Shown: positions 42,181-53,559, numbered from the stretch's first letter. The stretch is 64,000 nucleotides of DNA from Rhynchopus sp. YZ270_cl-10 (GCA_964035575.1 OZ037878.1:434001-498000), one strand, 5' to 3'. Made by a program: numbers and translations. Notes: generated by a model from the sequence alone, not told the origin.

Positions 42181-42545
42181 TGTGCTGTAAAATCCTGGAG
42201 TGTTGGAAAATAAGTGTTTTTTTTTGGGGGGTAAGACTTCCCAATAATGTCTATGGGGGTGATTTGTAAATTCAGTGGCTTCTTCGTTCAAGGGGAGCAC
42301 TCAAAAAGCCACTACAGATAGCAGATAGAAAACCCCGAGAGTGGTTATGATGTGGGTTGCATGGTTCATAGCCTATTAGGGGCCATACTTTGACCTACCA
42401 ATTGAGGTTGTCAGGGGTATGGTCAGAACTAAATGACCTAAAAGAAAATCCCGCTTTTTTGTTTTTCATCGTCAAGGTGTTTGATAGTGCAAAACAAAAA
42501 AAAAGAAAAAAAAATAGAAATCGAGAAGGGAAAAAAAAGGGAGAG

Positions 42546-43161
42546 GTTGGCCAGATGAGCCTAGCCTCTCTGCGCTTAGTCACACTAACAAAAGAAACCT
42601 AATAAGATGATTGCAACTCTCCATCCATACATCTTTAAAAAGATTTTTTTGTCTGGTACTCCGGATATAGACCACGGAGAGCGCTTGAAAGAAAAAATGA
42701 ATAATTATGCTCAGTAAAACACCGCATTTTCGAAAGGGCTTCAGCCTTTTTTTTGTGGTCACCAACCCGTGAATTTTACAAAAAAAAAAGTTGATTTGAA
42801 ATACAAAGCCCTAACCTTGGTATGACCGGCTGCACCGTGGGTAGACACCCAACCATACAGTCCTACATTCCATTTCGTTTAAATTTTAAAAAAAGCTCCC
42901 CTTAGAAGGGAATTGACCAGTGATTTGTGATCGTTATCCTATTATTGTTCTTCTACAAAATCACGTCACCCAATACCAGCCCAGTTGCAGCTCATCTACA
43001 CAACAGGGATCTATAACATGGTTTTGAGTGGGGGGCCGAAACAAAGAAAAGATCGAGATGAATGCTCCCCTTCTCTCCGCAATACATCCATGTGGAAGAA
43101 GCAAAATGAATATGATATATAAACAGGATAAGATGATAGACTCTCTGAGCCTAGTCACCTT
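42546..43161. repeat. Motif cluster A, E, C, A
   Basis: Family A at 42546-42585 (CCAGATGAGCCTAGCCTCTC, then GCGCTTAGTCACAC), family E at 42604-42634 (AAGATGATTGCAAC ... ATACATCT), family C at 42790-42865 (ATTTGAAATACAAAGCCCT ... GGGTAGACACCCAACCATAC) and family A at 43126-43161 (AAGATGATAGACTCTCTGAG, then CCTAGTCACCTT). The region 42301-44210 has no supported gene. Confidence 0.72.
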
Positions 43162-44210
43162 ATTTTTTTTTAGAAAATAGGGTTAATACAAGAGTCCCTG
43201 GAAAGAAGAGACTATAAAAAAGAAAAGTATTGTAGGAAAAGGTAAAACGTCATCTGCTGTTTCACCCGTTGAAATTTGTATAAAAAATAAATAAAAAAAG
43301 AAAATTGGGTCCTGAATAAACCCACACAATGCGGGGGTAGTGGTGGTGGAACGCCGTGAAGATAGGTGGATGATGTGGCCTCCAGGGAAGGGAATTTTCG
43401 TTGGTTGAAAAGCGAAAAACAAAAAAAATAAACTGGAGGATGCAATGTAGCGTACTCTTGTTTGTATTTTTTTTTCGTTTTCGTGTCTGTTTACAATTTT
43501 TTTTGAATGTGGTCAAAGAAATAATACTCTGACCATCAATGTCAACTCCTCCCCAAAGGAAAAAGTTTGAGAAAAAAAAATTACGCAAAAATAAAATTGA
43601 AGAAAAAGGTTAGTGGAAGTACCCTCAGTATAGGCAGTTATACTGGGGGAGAAAAAACGCAAATAGAACAAAAATGGAAGTTGAACCTCTTCCCTTGCAG
43701 ATTCCTCAGTTGAAGCGCAGATGCATATAAATGTGCAACTGAGCCAAAAAAATAAAATAAAAAAAAAATACTAGGGGAAAAATTTGGTACAAAACCCTAC
43801 ACCCATCCACAGTAATGTACCAAAAAAAAAATTAGAAGCAATCCGTTCACTGCATGTACTCATTTTTTTTTTTTTTTTTTTTTGGATTCGGTATTTTTAT
43901 ACCCCAAACTTTGTCTTTGAATACTGCTTTGCCATGGTCGCTTCCTGGGGGTGTTCCTTGTTAGAGAAACAGAACTAAAATACAAGTAAGTCTATTATGA
44001 GTGATCTCAAAAAAAGCTGGGGTGGGTGGAGATAGAAAAGGGGGAAAATGTTTCATATACATTCTTTTCTAAATGAAAAGAAGGCAAAGAGTGCGAAAAA
44101 TGGAAGGGGAAAGAAAATATCGGAGCTATAGAACATCGTCGCGTCATTCGATAGGAATAGCGCCAACCATGTGTGGCCGGAAATGGAGGTCAGAAAAAAA
44201 AACAAAAAGA

Positions 44211-44265
44211 AAAGTTTGTGTGATGAACCCAAGCCCCTCTCTCTCTCTCTCATGCTTGAGTCTCC
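44211..44265. repeat. Family A hairpin with CT microsatellite in the loop
   Basis: AAGTTTGTGTGATGAACCCA, then AGCCCC followed by a (TC) run, then ATGCTTGAGTCTCC. The CTCTC of the family A loop has grown into a dinucleotide repeat, a second example of repeat expansion within this hairpin family. It lies just 3' of the secreted-protein gene. Confidence 0.65.
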
Positions 44266-44285
44266 ATGAAAAGGAAAATCGCATC

Positions 44286-44696
44286 TCAAAAGCCTTTTCT
44301 GAAGTTTCCGAGAACCACTGCAGCGGATTCAGCACCAGAAGCATTTCTCTTTGTCCAGAGCGTGATCACCGCACGGTCGCCACTAACAGAAGTGGCCCAG
44401 TTTCTGGACAGGGAATCCGAGTCTGCGAAGGAGGCTGTGGTGTAGCGGTACTCCTCCGTCCCCTGCGAGTTTGCGACAGTCACAAAGTCGCCTTCCAGCA
44501 GCTCAAAGGCGTAGAAGCTCGGACGTACAAACGACGCTCCCTTCACACTAATGGTGCAGTTCGGCTGTGCATACGAAAGCGACTTGAAGAACGACACCTC
44601 CTCCCCATCCATCGTGTCCATCATGTCCTCTTCTGCGCGCACCACAGCAACGCTTCCCACGAAGCACAGTGCGAAAAGAACGAATGTTGCTGTCAT
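44286..44696 (-). CDS. Small secreted protein, 136 aa
   Basis: ATG at 44696. Residues 1-21 form a clear signal peptide (MTATFVLFALCFVGSVAVVR, then AEE). The mature part is about 115 residues with two N-glycosylation sequons (NCT, NAS), no cysteine pairs beyond one Cys, and beta-rich alternation (SRNWATSVSGDRAVITLW). No family recognised. It should enter the secretory pathway; whether it is secreted or retained cannot be told. No glycolipid-anchor or membrane tail is visible at the C-terminus (NFRKGF). Confidence 0.75.
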   Translation of the reverse strand: MTATFVLFALCFVGSVAVVRAEEDMMDTMDGEEVSFFKSLSYAQPNCTISVKGASFVRPSFYAFELLEGDFVTVANSQGTEEYRYTTASFADSDSLSRNWATSVSGDRAVITLWTKRNASGAESAAVVLGNFRKGF

Positions 44697-44879
44697 TGTT
44701 GTGTAGGTAATAAATGAAAAAGGAAAATCCTGAAAAGGTGAAAAGGGGTTGGGAGGAAAAAGGTCAAGTTGTGATGGATAAGAAGAGGGGACATTATGAG
44801 TGGTTAGCTGGGAAGTAATTCTTTGAAACTATTCGCCTACATAACTTTGCCCCCGGAAATAATGTTGCAGGGTGGACTC

Positions 44880-45190
44880 GTCAAAAGAAAGCGTCACATT
44901 ATCAACACATCAGAACATTACAATACCTCGCAGTGGAAGACTCATACAAGGTTGCTGAAGAGGCTTCAAGACTTATGCCTGTGTACTGGAAGTCCTGGGA
45001 GAAGTTCGTGGCCAAGAACAACTTCGGGGGGAACCAAAGGAGTAAAGGAGTGTCACTTTGCGGAGTACTTCAACTACATGAAAGACGAGGGATACGCTAC
45101 ATCCACTATGTGGACAACCTACAGTGGTTTGAACCACACACAAACAGAGATACAACGAGAGCCTTCAAGTCGCATACGCGTTTAACAGTT
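44880..45190 (+). mobile_element. Fragment of a tyrosine-recombinase element, broken
   Basis: Plus-strand sequence resembles the N-terminal core-binding part of Crypton/DIRS-type tyrosine recombinases (PVYWKSWEKFVAKNNF; HFAEYFNYMKDEGYATSTMW; TYSGLNH). Only this portion is present and it is not open end to end. It is a decayed remnant with at least one break. It lies downstream of no other element part, so its parent cannot be assigned. Confidence 0.5.
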
Positions 45191-45516
45191 ATGCTGAAGC
45201 AGTAGTGCAAACAAGGCAGTAGGTAGCAGTGCACAAAGCGCCAGAAATAAACAAGGAATTTTAACTTTATTGTCCTCCTGCAGATTAAAAGGCAGATTGT
45301 GTCATACTTTTTCTTCAACCTACAATTTTATTGTACAGGTGATAAAACACGACAAATGAAAACACCGGAAATGGAAAAAATTTGCTCGCCTTGAAAGACG
45401 AGAAATTAGCAGAGAGGATTTGTACCGAAAAAGATTGAATGTGTGCGCACATCTTAGATCATTAAGGCCCCTATATGCGACGCGAACGGGATGTTGTGGG
45501 GTTTCCGTTTTGCTCT

Positions 45517-46936
45517 TTACGTGAAGCGCTTCACAAAGGACGCCATCTCCTCCAGCCCTCGGGTGGCAGCACGCAGTGTTTCGCCACCCCCTTGGTGGCA
45601 TGCTTCCTCGTACATCACCCAGTCGTGCCACATTCTTGGGTAAACGCTGAGATGCATATCCGCTGCACCGGCTTCGGTTGCGCGCTTGTGGAAGTGCACC
45701 GAGTCGTCGAGCATTACCTGTTGAGTTATATTGTTCTATCAATTATTGCTTGACCCCCTCTCCCTTATACTTCCTAACCACAAAAAAAAATGTCAAAAAA
45801 TGCGCGAAGGGCCACTGAGATCGAATTCTTTTAGCGCGATAAAAAAACAAAAAAAAAAATGAAATAATCTTGCCACACACCTCCGCATCACCCACCAACA
45901 GCAACGTCGGCGGCATCCGCGCCAACTCCCTCTCTTCCGCAAACACCGGGCTTGCGAGGGGGTTGCGCCAATCACCCCCCTCCTCCTCCTCCTCCCCCGC
46001 GTACGCCCGCCCGCCCTCCCTGCTTTGCTCCAACTCTTCTTCGGGGGAGCCACCCTTTCCTGTAAAGATTGGGTCTCCCGTTGAGTCATCCTCATCCCAG
46101 ACTCTGCTCTGATACGACGGAAGCGAGCACGTCAAATCTGTGTAGGCACTTACTGTGACAACTGCAGTCGGAATTTTTGGAGGTGCTGCTAGTTGCAACG
46201 CATTGCCGGCAACAGCAAGCACTGTAGCCAAAGCCAACCCACCTCCAGCAGAGTCACCAATAACAAAGACCTGATCTGCTTTGCCTTCTCCATCTGGCCC
46301 ATTCTCCCAAATAAATGATAACGCCTTGACCGCATCCTCTACTGGAGCAGGGAAGCGATATTCCGGGACTAGCCGGTAATCTACCGCAAGGACTGCCATA
46401 TTACTGCGAAGCGCGATTTTCGAGGTAAGCGGCCGATACACATCAGAGGGAGAATACTCTGAGTAGCCGCCTCCATGCAAAAACAGGATTCGTCTCTTTG
46501 TGTCCCCCCCTTTCACGGTGACCCATTCTGGGGTGCCGCGTGGCTTTCCTTTGCGCTTCCATTTTGAAAAAACCGAGTTTGGTGAAAGAGCAGTGAACAC
46601 CACTCCCTCAGCAACAGCCGTATCCAAGGCTGCTTCACCGTAATCATCTGACTCTCGTAGTATCGTGAGACACTGCTGCACCGTGCTGTCATCATCGTGC
46701 ACCTCAGGGGGCGGTGTAGGTGTAGGTGTAGGTATATCCGTCTTCACCTGAGGCTGCGACTGAGCAAGCCCCATCCCGAACCCCACCCGAAGCTGTGTAA
46801 CAGCAGCGAGGCACACCGCGGCCACCCAGACGCAGACAAAGGCAGTGCGGAGGAGGGAACGCCGTGGTGGTGCGCTGTGAGGCGAGGAAGAGGGGAAGGG
46901 GGGAGGTATGGCGAGCGGGAGGGATGGTTTCCGCAT
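45517..46936 (-). CDS. Hormone-sensitive-lipase-like alpha/beta hydrolase, one intron, 418 aa
   Basis: Exon 1 45881-46936 (352 codons), intron 45718-45880 (163 bp, GTGTGT...CAACAG, phase 0), exon 2 45517-45717. A single N-terminal membrane helix (about residues 30-50, TAFVCVWVAAVCLAAVTQ) follows a proline-rich cytoplasmic start. The esterase core has the family's oxyanion HGGG (FLHGGGYSEYSP), nucleophile elbow (VIGDSAGGGLAL), acid (MLDDSVHFHKRA, residue in exon 2) and His (RMWHDWVMYEEA). Splicing is required to bring the acid and His into the protein, which confirms the intron. An insert rich in Glu/Gly near residues 295-330 is unusual. It should hydrolyse ester substrates at a membrane; the substrate is unknown. 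Confidence 0.93.
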
Positions 46937-46961
46937 CGGCCTGGAGAGAAGAGAGGGTGCG

Positions 46962-47015
46962 TTTTTTGAAAACTTGGCTGTATTAGTGTAGCCACCCTAG
47001 AGTGTGCTCCACTAT
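46962..47015. repeat. Family D motif
   Basis: TTTTTTGAAAACTTGGCTGT, then TTAGTGTAGCCACCCTAGAG, closing with CTCCACTA. Nearly identical to 1281-1332. It lies 26 bp upstream of the hydrolase start, so probably in its leader region. Confidence 0.75.
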
Positions 47016-47524
47016 CACCGCGTTTTTTGTGTCAAAAAGGGGGTGGTTTTTGACAAAAAACTGTCGAATGACATCATCCTTACAAAAAAAGACCGGATAG
47101 CTAAAAGGAAAGGCATATGGGAGTGTTCACGACAGGGATATGGGAAGGTTTATGTGGTTGATGCCCTAGGGTAATTCTTTGCGTAGTAATATGGTCTCTT
47201 GAAGGTTACGGTGTGGGTCAAAGTCGTGCATCATGAAAAAGCTGGGTTTTGGGATGTTTATGGTTGGTATGGTCCCGATCATAAGCATAGCTGATATCTT
47301 AGGAATCCTTGGTAGGGTGGGTTCTGTACTCAAAAAAGGGGGTGGGAGGGAGGGAGGGGACACATTGTTTTTTTTTTGAAGTATTGATGTTATCGGTGTG
47401 AGACATCCTAAGGAGATGTGATCCGCTTAGCTTCTGGGTTAATTTTTTTTTTTGTTAAAAGTGAAGTGTTTGTTACGTTGCGGTGTAAGGGGTTTTTTTT
47501 GGGGGGAAGCGAGGGGGAAAAAAA

Positions 47525-47854
47525 AACTGTAGTTATTGATGCAGACACCTTCGACTGGCCATGTACGTATGCCAGCCATCCGGATGAAAGCACAAAAAAT
47601 ATAAATCGAAAATGCAAGCACCTCACTGTGAAAGAATGTTGGTCTCAGATAAGGTTCCCCATTTGCAATAATGTGAGGTTGACACCCAAAGACACCTCTT
47701 TTGGAATGCAGGCACATCACCTCCAAGTTAAAAAAAAAAACGGAATAATTCGAAACAAAAGAGAACACTCGGCAAACTAAGCCGACTGGTAGTATTTATA
47801 TCACCAAAAATTTTTTTGACTTGAAATACAAAGCCCTCTCGTGACAGTGTACCT
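47525..47854. repeat. Family B and family C motifs
   Basis: Family B at 47525-47593 (ACTGTAGTTATTGATGCAGA ... GCCAGCCATCCGGATGAAAG) and family C at 47818-47854 (GACTTGAAATACAAAGCCCT, then CTCGTGACAGTGTACC). No gene is supported from 47016 to 48205. Confidence 0.72.
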
Positions 47855-48205
47855 AAAAAGGACCCTCTCAGTTAAGGCGGGGGTAAATATTTCCCCCCCG
47901 CAAACAGTGGTTTGCCCCTTTGGCAAGATTAAGGTTCTATTTCCCCCCTTTTTAAAATTTTGCATTTTAACATTAGTCCACAACCGCCCCCTTGCCCTGC
48001 TAGATGCGGGTAGATGCGTTGATTTTGCATTATTTGGAGAAAAAACACAAAAACAAAGATGAATGCAAACGTTGACACCCTGGCGGAACACCGAGTAGGT
48101 TGCTAACGCATGAGCGTCTTATAAATCACTCAAAATTATCTCCATCTCCCCCAATACCATTTTTGTTTTTCGAAATCTTCTCTCTTTGCCAGGGAAATAG
48201 CTCCA

Positions 48206-49259
48206 TATGGGAGCGTCCGCGAAAGACCCCCCCCTAAAGCTAACATCCATGCTTATTGGTATTTCACTAATTAAAATTTTGGTATTTTATAAGATTTTTT
48301 TTTTAAATGAACTCAGAGTTAAGTTTCTGAGTTCATTAAAAAAAAAATCGGTGAAAAATTCCGAGTAGGTATTAATTTAGATAGGAAAAGCTATGTCAAC
48401 AGCTATGTGTCCCCTTATTTTACCTGTAAATACTAAGGATATAGGAAGGAATTCACTAATATCTGTCTCTAAACCCATTATCAAAAAGGGGGTAGGAAAG
48501 GGGGGTGGAGGCTTGTCGTCCCCTCCGAACACTCTAAATAGAGCGCGAAAGAGCTTCACGCTCCGGGTCGTCTGCGGCGACGTCGACTTTCTCGCAGAAA
48601 ACCCCCTTTTTTGAGTGACCCTATTGACCTCAGTGATGAGTCTCTCCAAGAGTTACAGACAATTGTCCGCCTGTTCCTCCTCTTCCTCCTCCATCTCGCT
48701 GTCACTGTCCTCCTGAGGGTGTCGCTGATGCAACTACAGGAGTAGTAAACGGCGGACGCCCCTTTTCTCCTGGTGGTTGTCTTCTGCATATGGAGGGACA
48801 TATGCTTCGAGCTACACACCTCGCGCATCCAGCTCCTCGCGCCCCACCCTTTGCCCCCCTGCCAGTGAACCCCTGCATACACCTGCAGCTCGGCGAAGTT
48901 TTTTAGGCCTCGGAAAGGCCGGGTTTTCAGCTCCTGAGCGAATGCTTTGGCTGCTGATTACATTTCCCCCTGTTGTGTTGTTCTATGGGTGGTTATATGG
49001 GTGTTTGTGAGGATTTCCTTGTATATCCTTAGTATTTACAGGTAAAATAAGGGGACACATAGCTGTTGACATAGCTTTTCCTATCTAAATTAATACCTAC
49101 TCGGAATTTTTCACCGATTTTTTTTTTAATGAACTCAGAAACTTAACTCTGAGTTCATTTTAAAAAAAAATCTTATAAAATACCAAAATTTTAATTAGTG
49201 AAATACCAATAAGCATGGATGTTAGCTTTAGGGGGGGGTCTTTCGCGGACGCTCCCATA
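48206..49259. mobile_element. 1.05-kb foldback element with about 238-bp arms
   Basis: The left arm (48206-48443, TATGGGAGCGTCCGCGAAAG...) and right arm (49022-49259) are inverted copies, almost identical throughout. Each arm itself contains a small palindrome (GAACTCAGAG ... CTGAGTTC). The outermost bases TA on both sides may be a TA target duplication. If so the element proper is 48208-49257 and of Tc1/mariner type, but a 4-bp ATAT duplication cannot be excluded. The 580-bp core has no recognisable transposase. Arm identity implies a recent insertion or recent gene conversion. Confidence 0.88.
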
Positions 49260-50064
49260 TACCGAATTATGCGACATCGGGGAAAAAAAAAAAAAACTAA
49301 ACATAACATTATACCAACTGATCTGTCTTTACTACTCTACTACTATGTCTTTTTTCGTTGACCGCAGCATGACCCAAAGGGACCGCGCAGCGGAATAGTA
49401 GCATAGTACGGAGTTAAACGGGGAAGAAAAAAGGGGGGAAACGGTAGGAAAAGAAAGAAAAACGGTAAACACAGCACCGAGCAAGCCAGCACTCACAGAA
49501 AGAAATCGTGTTGATATCCATTCGCCGTCTCGAAGACAGTGGATAAGGGGGGGCCGTAAGCGCAAGGAGTGCCAAGCATAGTCAGCACACCCCATACAGG
49601 GGGACACATTTCAAACAAAAATAAAAGCGCATGGTGCACGAAGCAGAGTCAGTACCATCAAACGGGAGAGCAAAAAATAGGAAAACGGTGTCAGTGATAA
49701 GCAGGGACTACAAAAACCAGCACGGGCGGACCCACCACCGAAACGACAATCTTCCGCGAGAGTCGCCTCTCCAAACTACTGGGCAGCGGACGTTCGTGAA
49801 GCAGGGAGGCGTGGTACTAAAACATGTCCTCAACCGCGTATAGCGGGGCTCGTGGCCATCAGAACAACCCGCCCTTGGCAGGAAAATACCACGTACACAA
49901 CGCAAGAAAACAGAACGCGCACGCACAATACGAGGACAAGCTCCTCAAAGAAAAACCAGTCGTCCCGCGACAGGCCCACACAGACCACCATTGAACCCTA
50001 GGTGATGAAAAAATAAAACAAACACTAAACACTCCTACGACGCACTGTGAGCGGGAAGGCAAAC

Positions 50065-50975
50065 AATAAAATGCATGGGGCACTAAGCATAGTCAGCACG
50101 CACCAGCGATGAAATGTTGATGAACAAGAAACACCCCTTCGTCGCTCCTCGAGCAGGAAGGTAAAATAAAATGCATGGGGCACCAAGCAGAGTCAGCACG
50201 CACCAGCGATAAAGTGTTGATGAACATTGACACCCCTTCAGGGGAAAAAGTAAAAAGCACAAGGGGCACCAAGCAGAGTCAGCACGCTCCAAGCGAGAAA
50301 ATGATAACAATAACAAAACCCTTCGTCGCTCCGTGAGCGGGAAGGTAAAATAAAATGCATGGGGCACCAAGCAGAGTCAGCACGCACCAGCGATAAAATG
50401 TTGATGAACAATAAACACCCCTTCGTCGCTCCACGAGCAGGAAGGCAAAATAAAATACATGGGGCACCAAGCAGAGTCAGCACGCACCAGCGATAAAGTG
50501 TTGATGAACAATAAATACCCCTTCAGGGGAAAAGGTAAAAAGTACATGGGGCACTAAGCAGAGTCAGTACGCACCAGCGATAAAAGGTTGATGAACAATA
50601 AACACCCCTTCGTCGCTCCACGAGCAGGAAGGTAAAATAAAATGCATGGGGCACCAAGCAGAGTCAGCACGCACCAGCGATAAAGTGTAGATGAACATTG
50701 ACACCCCTTCAGGGGAAAAAGTAAAAAGCACAAGGGGCACCAAGCAGAGTCAGCACGCTCCAAGCGAGAAAATGATAACAATAACAAAACCCTTCGTCGC
50801 TCCGTGAGCGGGAAGGTAAAATAAAATGCATGGGGCACCAAGCAGAGTCAGCACGCACCAGCGATAAAATGTTGATGAAGATAACAATAAACATCCCTTC
50901 GTCGCCCCATGGGCAAAATATAAAAACTCATGGGGCACTGAGCAAAGCCAGCACGCGCCATAACAAACAAAACAA
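50065..50975. repeat. Satellite-like tail: about ten 85- and 100-bp units in 471-bp higher-order repeats
   Basis: Each unit starts with a CATGGGGCACCAAGCAGAGT-like word. Long units (about 100 bp) end in TCGCTCCACGAGCAGGAAGG; short units (about 85 bp) end in CACCCCTTCAGGGGAAAA. Starts are near 50070, 50172, 50256, 50355, 50455, 50541, 50642, 50727, 50826 and 50926. The block around 50172-50450 recurs 471 bp later, so long and short units amplified together. Diverged units reach back to about 49575. The array sits at the 3' side of the retroelement frame. Confidence 0.9.
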
Positions 50976-52880
50976 TTATTGACAAAACATTGCCTCCACA
51001 CTCTCGTATTCTTTGAGCACAGGGGGGAGTGACACCATCGTGGGGGCCACCGTCCCGCGAGTGAACTCGTCAGCACGTTGACTTAAAGTGTCCACCCACG
51101 TGGCGGATACACACATGTTTGCTGCCTTTGCAGTGTCAAAAATCGCACACAGCAGCTCGTTAGCTAGATAATTCTTGCTGTGACCTTTGTTTATAGCTGC
51201 CACTGCAGCGGCGTTGTCGACCTGAAGAGACACTTCATGATTAGGGTGGTTTGCGGCCGCTAACCGAACGGCTAGCCAAGCAGCGTATAGCTCTTTCAGG
51301 TATATGTGATGTTTCTCAGGATCTGGAAACACACCCTGAACAACAGGTTCGAAAAACTCAGATTCTATTAAAGCAGCCCACTCGCGGTCCGAGGCATCTG
51401 ACCAAGTCACCACGGTGGGTCTCTCTGGTTGGTCTACAATCCAGTCATTACAACGCATCACAGACACTATGCCTGTGAATTCTGAGATAACAGATGGGGG
51501 GATAAAAAGTTGAACATCCCACTTTTGTGGGTCAATAGCAAGTAAAGACGCGGTACGCCGCAGAAAAGAAAGAGAATCACGGTAATAACACAAATTCCGT
51601 TTGGTACAATACAAAAACCACACGAAACCTCCCAATACTTTGTAGAAATCCCGGGCAGTGCAGTCGTCTTTCAACACCGCACTGAGAACGGGGGATTCCA
51701 CACACTTCTCAATCCAGTCAGGGGCAGCACGGTACCGTCTTGGGGAACTCGCCAAGTCAAACTCCAGGCCCAAAGCGCAAAAGTTCGTCCTAGGCACTCC
51801 CTCTCCCTCGTCGTCATTCAGCTCGGCACCGACACGTTCAGCGCGTCGGAGGAACGAAGAGTAGCGCCTCTCTGCCTCCTGCAAGGTATTGCCCACGACA
51901 AAGAAGTTGTCCACCCAAGGTATCCCTTCATCCTCTGGCAGCAACACCATAGCCGAGCGGTGCGCGATGCACGGCGCCCAACTCCACCCCATGCACAGCA
52001 CGTTGAGCTTTGCCCTCACAAAGGGTCCGCGTGCACCTGCCAGGTTCACTCCAAAGAAATCGTCCACACCATCTGCCAGCGGAAACTGGTAAAACCAGCT
52101 CCGCCCATCAGCTTGCACCACGTACGCACTGTCCAGAAACCTCTTCACTACCTTATGTATGGAAGGTAGATACATGGGAGGGGGGTCACGCATCAGGCGG
52201 TTCAGCTTCCGACCGTCGCAGACCAGCCTCAGTCCCCGCACCTTCTTCGGCACGGTGAAGGCGGGAAGTATCACCTTCTGCTCGCCAGACCGAGACATCA
52301 CACCCCACTTCTGCAGCTTCCCCCAGTGGCGCAGCATATGCCTGGAAGTCCCTCTCTTTACCGGGACTGACGACTCCAGGACTTTTCGGCCCTCCTCGGT
52401 GAGGGCTGCCGTGAAGGCTTCGGGGGACCGGATCACGTCGAGGACTCCTGTCAGAAGACCTTGAGAGTCCATCGCCGTTAGGGCATCCAGGTCCAACCTA
52501 GCACGGGAGATCTCCGCCAGCTCCCCCTCAGCGCGTTCGGCGGGAGCAGACACAAAGCGGCGATCCAAAACAATCGTTGCCTCCCCGTACAGGAGCACAA
52601 CATCAGGCCCATCGTCCTCCTCCGTCCTCCTCGGGAGCGCGGGCGGTGGTGGAGGCGCGTACATCTTCGGCGGCGCTCCGAATGTCGGGAAAGCAGGACG
52701 CAATGGTGGTGCACGCGCTCTTCTCCAGCGTCGTACCCACACACAGGGCCTCAAGCCACACTGCAGCGGAGGGTGCGTCAGCGAGGGCCCAACTGCTCCT
52801 GCGACGCACTGCACGACGGCAACCCGTGCTCCTCCTCGTCCCCTGCCACCCCGCGCACGAGTCCTACTCCTCCGTGCCAT
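50976..52880 (-). CDS. Retroelement reverse transcriptase-RNase H polyprotein (fossil element part), 634 aa
   Basis: From N to C: an Arg/Gly- and Pro-rich lead (about residues 1-90), a linker, a reverse transcriptase region (about 190-400; KVILPAFTVPKKVRGLRLVC, DGRSWFYQFPLADGVDDFFG, MGWSWAPCIAH), and an RNase H region (about 465-620; VTWSDASDREWAALIE, LKELYAAWLAVRLAA, LQVDNAAAVAAINKG). The RNase H style resembles DIRS-type elements. The frame is uninterrupted. It is the polymerase part of the element at 49351-52924 and not a host gene. Confidence 0.85.
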   Translation of the reverse strand: MARRSRTRARGGRGRGGARVAVVQCVAGAVGPSLTHPPLQCGLRPCVWVRRWRRARAPPLRPAFPTFGAPPKMYAPPPPPALPRRTEEDDGPDVVLLYGEATIVLDRRFVSAPAERAEGELAEISRARLDLDALTAMDSQGLLTGVLDVIRSPEAFTAALTEEGRKVLESSVPVKRGTSRHMLRHWGKLQKWGVMSRSGEQKVILPAFTVPKKVRGLRLVCDGRKLNRLMRDPPPMYLPSIHKVVKRFLDSAYVVQADGRSWFYQFPLADGVDDFFGVNLAGARGPFVRAKLNVLCMGWSWAPCIAHRSAMVLLPEDEGIPWVDNFFVVGNTLQEAERRYSSFLRRAERVGAELNDDEGEGVPRTNFCALGLEFDLASSPRRYRAAPDWIEKCVESPVLSAVLKDDCTARDFYKVLGGFVWFLYCTKRNLCYYRDSLSFLRRTASLLAIDPQKWDVQLFIPPSVISEFTGIVSVMRCNDWIVDQPERPTVVTWSDASDREWAALIESEFFEPVVQGVFPDPEKHHIYLKELYAAWLAVRLAAANHPNHEVSLQVDNAAAVAAINKGHSKNYLANELLCAIFDTAKAANMCVSATWVDTLSQRADEFTRGTVAPTMVSLPPVLKEYESVEAMFCQ

Positions 52881-53559
52881 ATTTATTCGGTAACGAAGTT
52901 AAAAAATTTTTCGTTGACCGCAGCCATTTAGGCTCTTTGCCTATGACGCACATGATAATGGATGAGGGGGAGGATTCAAAAGGAAAAAGCGTAAAGACAG
53001 ATCTATCGTTGGTTTTAAATATGTTTAGTTTCCAATCACACTTCGTGTGTGCAAAAAAAAAAAAAGAGGGGATTTTTGGGCACTTTTGGGGGCCCCTCGC
53101 CCGCGGACCCCCAGATCTCCCAGATGACTGGAATGATGGAACCTTAAAATTTTCGCTCGCTGCGCTTGCAGATGTGCCGTACCCCTTAATTTTTTTTTTG
53201 CCTGCGGCGCCATGTTCCTTTTTTGCTCCGCAAAAAAGGGTTTGTTGAGTGACTGTGTGGTTGTAAACCAGCATTTTTACACCGTACCCTATTTTTTTTT
53301 CGCCTGCGGCGCCATTTATTTTTTTCCATACGGTTAGTGGAACGTAAGGTGCAAGACCAAGCTCCGTAATAAGGGATTACATTCCGTTTTTGGTTATCTC
53401 GCAAATTGACCTTTCGCCTCTCCACTCAGGGAGGCTTGCGCGAAGCGCAACGACCGCTTTCGACCGGGCGGAAAAAAAAATTTCGTTTTCGCATAATTCC
53501 TGATTTTGGAGGAAAACCAAGCTATTTCCCTGCTCTTTGCCAAAAAAAAAAAAAAAAAA

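Larger units (their letters stand above)
49351..52924 (-). mobile_element. Retroelement (DIRS-like reverse transcriptase) with repetitive tail
   Basis: An 18-bp direct repeat (TTTTTCGTTGACCGCAGC) occurs at 49351-49368 and 52907-52924 and brackets a minus-strand polymerase frame (50976-52880) and its long repetitive 3' region. The bracket may mark the element ends. Family: reverse transcriptase plus RNase H of the tyrosine-recombinase (DIRS/VIPER/TATE-like) retrotransposon group, by overall order. No gag, methyltransferase or recombinase part was found within the bracket, so the copy looks incomplete. The open polymerase frame suggests a relatively young insertion. Confidence 0.6.

Noticed and set aside
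45320-45742. 140-residue minus-strand frame overlapping the hydrolase 3' end
   Set aside because: Out of frame with exon 2 of the hydrolase, whose splice join and catalytic His fix the true reading frame.
48556-48882. 108-residue frame in the foldback core
   Set aside because: Arg-rich low-complexity translation with no family features and no start context.
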